Assembly: GCA_014379705.1 (NCBI GenBank)
Contig: JACMLI010000725.1
Location: 1-7,103, forward strand
Origin: Gemmatimonadaceae bacterium
GTDB lineage: Bacteria > Gemmatimonadota > Gemmatimonadetes > Gemmatimonadales > Gemmatimonadaceae
Length of the DNA stretch: 7,103 nucleotides
Reading direction: 5' to 3'
The position numbers and the translations under genes were made by a program. Every line of letters starts with the position of its first letter. The first letter of the stretch is position 1. Below the pieces are notes generated by a model. That model did no database searches and was not told where the DNA came from. It was given only the letters and a program-made list of their open reading frames with translations. Positions 5,895-7,103 of the stretch are shown here, piece after piece.

Positions 5895-6344
5895 TCAGGG
5901 AAGCGCGAGTGACGCCTGGCCGAAGACATAGCGCCACCCTGCGGGCGTCTTGATGTAGACGTCGCTGAACCAGAGGCGCTTGTCGATCGTCGCCGTGGCG
6001 GACGTTCCCTTCTCCCACAGGAGTGCCGTCACCACCGCGGTGTTCCCCCACACTCGCACCTTCTGCTCCAGCTCCTCCTGATGCTCCCAGGTGATGGTCC
6101 GCTTCTTCGCATCGTTGATCAGGTCGGCCTTGTGAAAGACCTTTCCGCTGCCGACCACGAGGACGAAGTCGTCGGCGAGGATGCGATCCATCGTGGCCCA
6201 GTCATTGGCCTTCACCGCGGCCTGGTATTCCGTGTCGAGCGCGGCGACCGTCGCGGCGTCGTCGGCACTCGAGTGCGGGGGGAGCGCCCCAAGACCCAGG
6301 GTCGCGAGGGAGAGCAGTCCAACGGAAAACACAGTCGATCGCAT
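5895..6344 (-). CDS. Secreted DUF4440/SnoaL-like (NTF2-fold) protein
   Basis: Counted from the ATG at 6344-6342, the product has 149 residues. Residues 1-27 look like a Sec signal peptide (MRSTVFSVGLLSLATLGLGA, then PPHSSA). The remainder matches the DUF4440 group of the NTF2/SnoaL superfamily. An N-terminal helix (VAALDTEYQAAVKANDWATM, 33-52) leads to ILADDFVLVVGSGKVFHKAD (55-74), then strands RVWGNTAVVTALLWEKG (97-113) and RLWFSDVYIKTPAGWRYVF (123-141). These cone-shaped folds bind small ligands or act as enzymes, but no catalytic set is evident, so function is unknown. An upstream ATG at 6419 would add 25 polar residues and bury the signal peptide, so it is not preferred. A small inverted repeat (GACG/CGTC, 5881-5892) sits 2 nt after the stop. 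The ADOP permease gene follows 122 nt downstream on the same strand, and cotranscription is possible. Confidence 0.82.
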   Translation of the reverse strand: MRSTVFSVGLLSLATLGLGALPPHSSADDAATVAALDTEYQAAVKANDWATMDRILADDFVLVVGSGKVFHKADLINDAKKRTITWEHQEELEQKVRVWGNTAVVTALLWEKGTSATATIDKRLWFSDVYIKTPAGWRYVFGQASLALP

Positions 6345-6381
6345 GCCAGGTCCCAACCGAAGAGAGGAGCCCTGAAGTTCG

Positions 6382-6404
6382 GCGCCCCGGTGGCAGGGCG
6401 CTTT
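6382..6404. other. GC-rich hairpin in the divergent intergenic region
   Basis: GCGCCC (6382-6387) and GGGCGC (6396-6401) are perfect inverted arms with an 8-nt loop, followed on the plus strand by TTT (6402-6404). It lies 38-57 nt upstream of the DUF4440 start and about 70 nt upstream of the DinB-like start, where both genes must have their promoters. It could be a weak terminator-like or operator-like element. No convincing -35/-10 pair is visible in 6345-6469 on either strand. Confidence 0.3.
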
Positions 6405-6469
6405 CGGAATCTTGCGCACTTCTCGCCCCGCCGTTCAAACTGTCACACGCTCAACCCGAGGATTCCGAG

Positions 6470-6976
6470 ATGCCCATGTCCGACGCGCTACTCCCCGAAT
6501 TCGACGTGGAGATGGCGACCACGCGCCGTCTGCTCGAGCGCGTGCCGAGCGATCGCGCCACCTGGAAGCCACACCCGAAGTCATTTTCGATCGCTCACCT
6601 CGCGCAACTCGTTGCGGCGATGCCTGGATGGATCACGATGACCATCAAGCAGACATCGCTCGACCTCTCCGCCGGCCCTGCGTACAGCAATCAGCCGACC
6701 GAAGCACTTGTCGCCATGTTCGACAAGAACGTGCAGGAGGCGCGGGAGACCCTGGCCGCAGCGTCCGATGCCGACCTCGGCGTGTCGTGGTCGCTCATGA
6801 TGGGTGAGAAGGTGATGATGACGATGCCGCGTGGGGCCGTGGTGCGGCAGAACATCAATCACCTCATTCACCATCGCGGGCAGCTCAGCGTGTACCTTCG
6901 GCTGCTCGACGTGCCACTGCCCTCGATATACGGACCCACGGCCGACGAACCCTGGGGAAGCAAGCCCGCCAGCTGA
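6470..6976 (+). CDS. DinB-superfamily metal-binding four-helix protein
   Basis: This 168-residue cytosolic protein belongs to the DinB/YfiT-like superfamily of four-helix bundles, which commonly bind a divalent metal through three histidines. Here the likely ligands are H43 (FSIAHLAQLV), H131 and H135 (NHLIHHRGQLSVYLRLL, 130-146). The HHRGQL motif and the ending LPSIYGPTADE (150-160) are characteristic. The first helix covers about residues 5-25 (LLPEFDVEMATTRRLLERV). Family members include bacillithiol or mycothiol S-transferases and damage-inducible proteins of unknown role; nothing here fixes the thiol or substrate. GAGGA at 6458-6462 lies 7 nt before the ATG at 6470. A second ATG at 6476 would shorten the protein by two residues. 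It is divergent from the DUF4440 gene and converges on the gene at the window end, and its stop codon is part of a shared hairpin. Confidence 0.87.
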   Translation: MPMSDALLPEFDVEMATTRRLLERVPSDRATWKPHPKSFSIAHLAQLVAAMPGWITMTIKQTSLDLSAGPAYSNQPTEALVAMFDKNVQEARETLAAASDADLGVSWSLMMGEKVMMTMPRGAVVRQNINHLIHHRGQLSVYLRLLDVPLPSIYGPTADEPWGSKPAS

Positions 6977-6997
6977 GCGAGGGTCGGTCAGCTGGCG
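6967..6997. terminator. Bidirectional stem-loop holding both convergent stop codons
   Basis: CGCCAGCTGA (6967-6976) and TCAGCTGGCG (6988-6997) are perfect 10-bp inverted arms with an 11-nt loop. The stem continues past one mismatch with two further pairs (6964-6965 with 6999-7000). The plus-strand DinB stop (6974-6976) and the minus-strand stop (6990-6988) lie symmetrically at the inner ends of the two arms, so both proteins end in Ala-Ser. No T-run follows on either strand, so it may act by pausing, with Rho, or as a 3' end stabiliser. Confidence 0.6.
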
Positions 6998-7103
6998 CGC
7001 ACGGCCTGCACGACGGCGGCGAGGGCATCGACATCGAGTTCCTGCCACGTGCGGCCGTCGTCGGCACGCGTGCCGATCCGCGCTGTCCCGGCGCGCACGC
7101 GCA
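6988..7103 (-). CDS. 3' end of an unidentified gene (partial)
   Basis: The minus-strand frame ending in TGA at 6990-6988 is open to the window edge, giving 37 C-terminal residues. They include RIGTRADDGRTWQELDVD and LAAVVQAVRAS. The mix of a hydrophilic strand-like segment and a short final helix looks protein-like. The stop is placed symmetrically opposite the DinB stop in a hairpin, which supports a real convergent gene. I do not recognise the family. The start and most of the protein lie outside the window. Confidence 0.5.
   Translation of the reverse strand, partial: RVRAGTARIGTRADDGRTWQELDVDALAAVVQAVRAS

Overview
This 7.1 kb window is GC-rich bacterial chromosome with dense, mostly complete genes. 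The strongest taxonomic hint is an 830-residue FtsX/MacB-type permease of the 'acidobacterial duplicated orphan permease' (ADOP) kind. Together with the very high GC content and signal peptides ending in Ala-Gln or Ser-Ala, this points to Gemmatimonadota or a similar soil lineage (Acidobacteriota are usually less GC-rich). The assignment is inference; there is no rRNA or marker operon to confirm it.

Layout. Positions 1-184 hold no gene I can support. A plus-strand run follows: type I methionine aminopeptidase (185-928), a secreted YVTN/YncE-like beta-propeller protein (1040-2053), a small membrane methyltransferase of the isoprenylcysteine carboxyl methyltransferase type (2127-2579), and a Tat-exported antibiotic-biosynthesis-monooxygenase (ABM) protein (2625-3068). 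These four share a strand, with gaps of 111, 73 and 45 nt, but do not form an obvious pathway. A 211-bp convergent intergenic region (3069-3279) stacks three different repeat structures. The minus strand then carries the ADOP permease (3280-5772) and, upstream of it, a secreted DUF4440/SnoaL-like protein (5895-6344). Divergent from that is a DinB-superfamily protein (6470-6976, plus). It converges on the 3' end of an unidentified minus-strand gene (6988-7103) that runs off the window.

How the genes relate. The content looks like small independent transcription units rather than one operon. Envelope or export themes recur: the beta-propeller, ABM, DUF4440 and permease proteins are all predicted to act at or beyond the inner membrane. 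No defence system, CRISPR array, phage gene, transposase, tRNA or rRNA was found.

The most unusual material is non-coding. It comprises (i) a 9-bp-period repeat whose two arms are inverted and would fold into one long RNA hairpin, (ii) a dispersed-type extragenic palindrome, (iii) a (GCCC)n tetranucleotide tract that starts at the permease stop codon and is G-quadruplex-prone on the permease strand, and (iv) a perfect 10-bp inverted repeat containing both stop codons of the convergent DinB/3'-terminal gene pair. One gene also has a plausible dual start (a Tat-exported and a cytosolic form). I do not see convincing evidence of a new multi-gene system.
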